Shown piece after piece: positions 63,325 to 64,000 of a stretch of 64,000 bases of DNA. The position numbers and the translations under genes are program-made. Positions within the stretch are counted from its first letter, which is position 1, and every line of letters begins with the position of its first letter. The notes under the pieces are model-generated. The model was not told the origin of the DNA, did no database searches, and saw only the letters and a list, made by a program, of their open reading frames with translations. Source of the stretch: Pseudonocardia ammonioxydans (GTDB lineage: Bacteria > Actinomycetota > Actinomycetes > Mycobacteriales > Pseudonocardiaceae); contig NZ_FOUY01000009.1 in NCBI RefSeq assembly GCF_900115005.1, positions 1-64,000 on the forward strand, written 5' to 3'.

Positions 63325-64000
63325 TCAGCGGGTGAGCAGATGTGTACCCAACGCCCGCAGCGCCGCCCCGTCTCGCCGCACCAGCGCCCCGGGGAGCTGG
63401 ACCGCCGCATTCAACCGGGACGAGACATGCCCCCGTGCGGCGCGGGCCGCCCGTCCCCAGCCGCGAGCGTCCATCCGGGCCGCCTCGGCCGCGAAGTAGC
63501 GCCGTTCCTCGGCGAACCGGTTGCCCGCGGCCGCGCCGGAACCGGAGTCGCTGGAGCGATGCCGCCGGTAGCGGAAGCAGACGTGGTCGTCGACCACCAT
63601 CGACCTGCCGTCGGCGATCACCGCGACGGGGAGGGCCAGGTCGAAGACGTCCGCGGAGTCCGGAATCTGCTTCAACGCCGACGTCCGCCAGCACAGTGAC
63701 GGGTTGTAGAGCCAGTTGCCGCGCAACAGGCTCACCACCAGGTCTTCGCCGCCCACCTCACGCGGCCCGGTCCCCTTCGGCGCGAGCAGTGCCTTCACCC
63801 GGTCGGCGAGCGGACGGACCGGCTGGTCGTGCTCGTCCATGATCGCGACACCGGGCTGGACGACCGCGGTGGCGGGCCAACGCTCGTGCAGCGCGAGGAC
63901 GGTGTCCAGGTAGTCGGGCGACATGAGGTCGTCGGCGCCCATCATCACGAAGTACGGCAGCTCGACCTGCTCGATGCAGTACCGGTTGTTCGGCTGGGCG
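63325..64000 (-). CDS. GT2-family glycosyltransferase, 5' end outside the window
   Basis: The frame is open to the last base, so only the C-terminal 225 residues are seen. The metal-binding region VMMGADDLMSPDYL and upstream NRYCIEQVELPYF fit a GT-A glycosyltransferase family 2 domain; the later WLYNPSLCWR and FRYRRHRSSDSG match such enzymes. It is convergent with the AftB-like gene (6 bp apart). Donor and acceptor are unknown. Confidence 0.82.
   Translation of the reverse strand, partial: AQPNNRYCIEQVELPYFVMMGADDLMSPDYLDTVLALHERWPATAVVQPGVAIMDEHDQPVRPLADRVKALLAPKGTGPREVGGEDLVVSLLRGNWLYNPSLCWRTSALKQIPDSADVFDLALPVAVIADGRSMVVDDHVCFRYRRHRSSDSGSGAAAGNRFAEERRYFAAEAARMDARGWGRAARAARGHVSSRLNAAVQLPGALVRRDGAALRALGTHLLTR

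Overview
The window is very GC-rich (about 70 percent or more) and strongly coding. It uses many GTG starts and many 4-base ATGA/GTGA gene overlaps, which points to an actinobacterium. It encodes a full set of arabinogalactan (AG) enzymes: a GlfT1-like enzyme, two GlfT2-like enzymes, Glf, DprE1/DprE2, AftA, two Emb-type arabinosyltransferases, an AftB-like protein and an O-antigen-type exporter. No mycolate gene (fbp, fadD32, pks13) is interleaved as in Mycobacterium. I infer a mycolate-free, AG-containing member of the Pseudonocardiaceae, with Pseudonocardia the most likely genus.

Region 1 (1 to about 7.9 kb) is the right part of a pSAM2-type actinomycete integrative and conjugative element (AICE). 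It has an XRE repressor plus a Nudix (Pif-like) immunity pair, a small conserved protein, a membrane protein, an FtsK-like TraSA translocase, an orphan 108-aa protein, a HUH-type Rep, an excisionase and a tyrosine integrase. The integrase abuts the 3' end of tRNA-Ser(UGA), the presumed attachment site. The left end is outside the window or cannot be recognised.

Region 2 (8 to 14 kb) is ordinary accessory chromosome: two methyltransferases, an AraC regulator, a YpfJ-type metallopeptidase, a TetR/alpha-beta hydrolase divergon with palindromic operators, a GNAT acetyltransferase and a quinone oxidoreductase.

Region 3 (15 to 19 kb) holds bpa (proteasome activator), then wzm-wzt-glfT1 (galactan export and priming) and a GtrA-like flippase, much like Rv3780-Rv3783/Rv3789. 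Region 4 (19 to 27 kb) interrupts the cell-wall locus with a regulator/ABC exporter operon and a liv-type livKHMGF importer operon.

Region 5 (27 to 64 kb) is the main AG locus: an unassigned GT-C-like membrane protein divergent from dprE1-dprE2; a nitroreductase, a methyltransferase and an acyltransferase; and two convergent Emb+GlfT modules (emb then a glfT2-like paralogue on the plus strand; glfT2 then emb on the minus strand). A MntA/HepT toxin-antitoxin pair, an enolase-superfamily gene with an IclR regulator, and a hydrolase/TetR pair follow. Then come glf, two tandem paralogous large membrane proteins of unknown function, a methyltransferase and aftA. A frameshifted DUF222/HNH (13E12-type) gene behind a LexA-like box, a VOC protein, an AftB-like protein and a truncated GT2 gene finish the window.

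System-level points worth following: the duplicated Emb+GlfT modules with a third GlfT-family enzyme; the tandem unassigned GT-C-like pair at glf; DprE1 with the drug-target Cys replaced by Thr; a three-copy 47-bp palindromic intergenic repeat; and many start codons placed 6 to 8 nt behind a -10 hexamer (predicted leaderless mRNAs).
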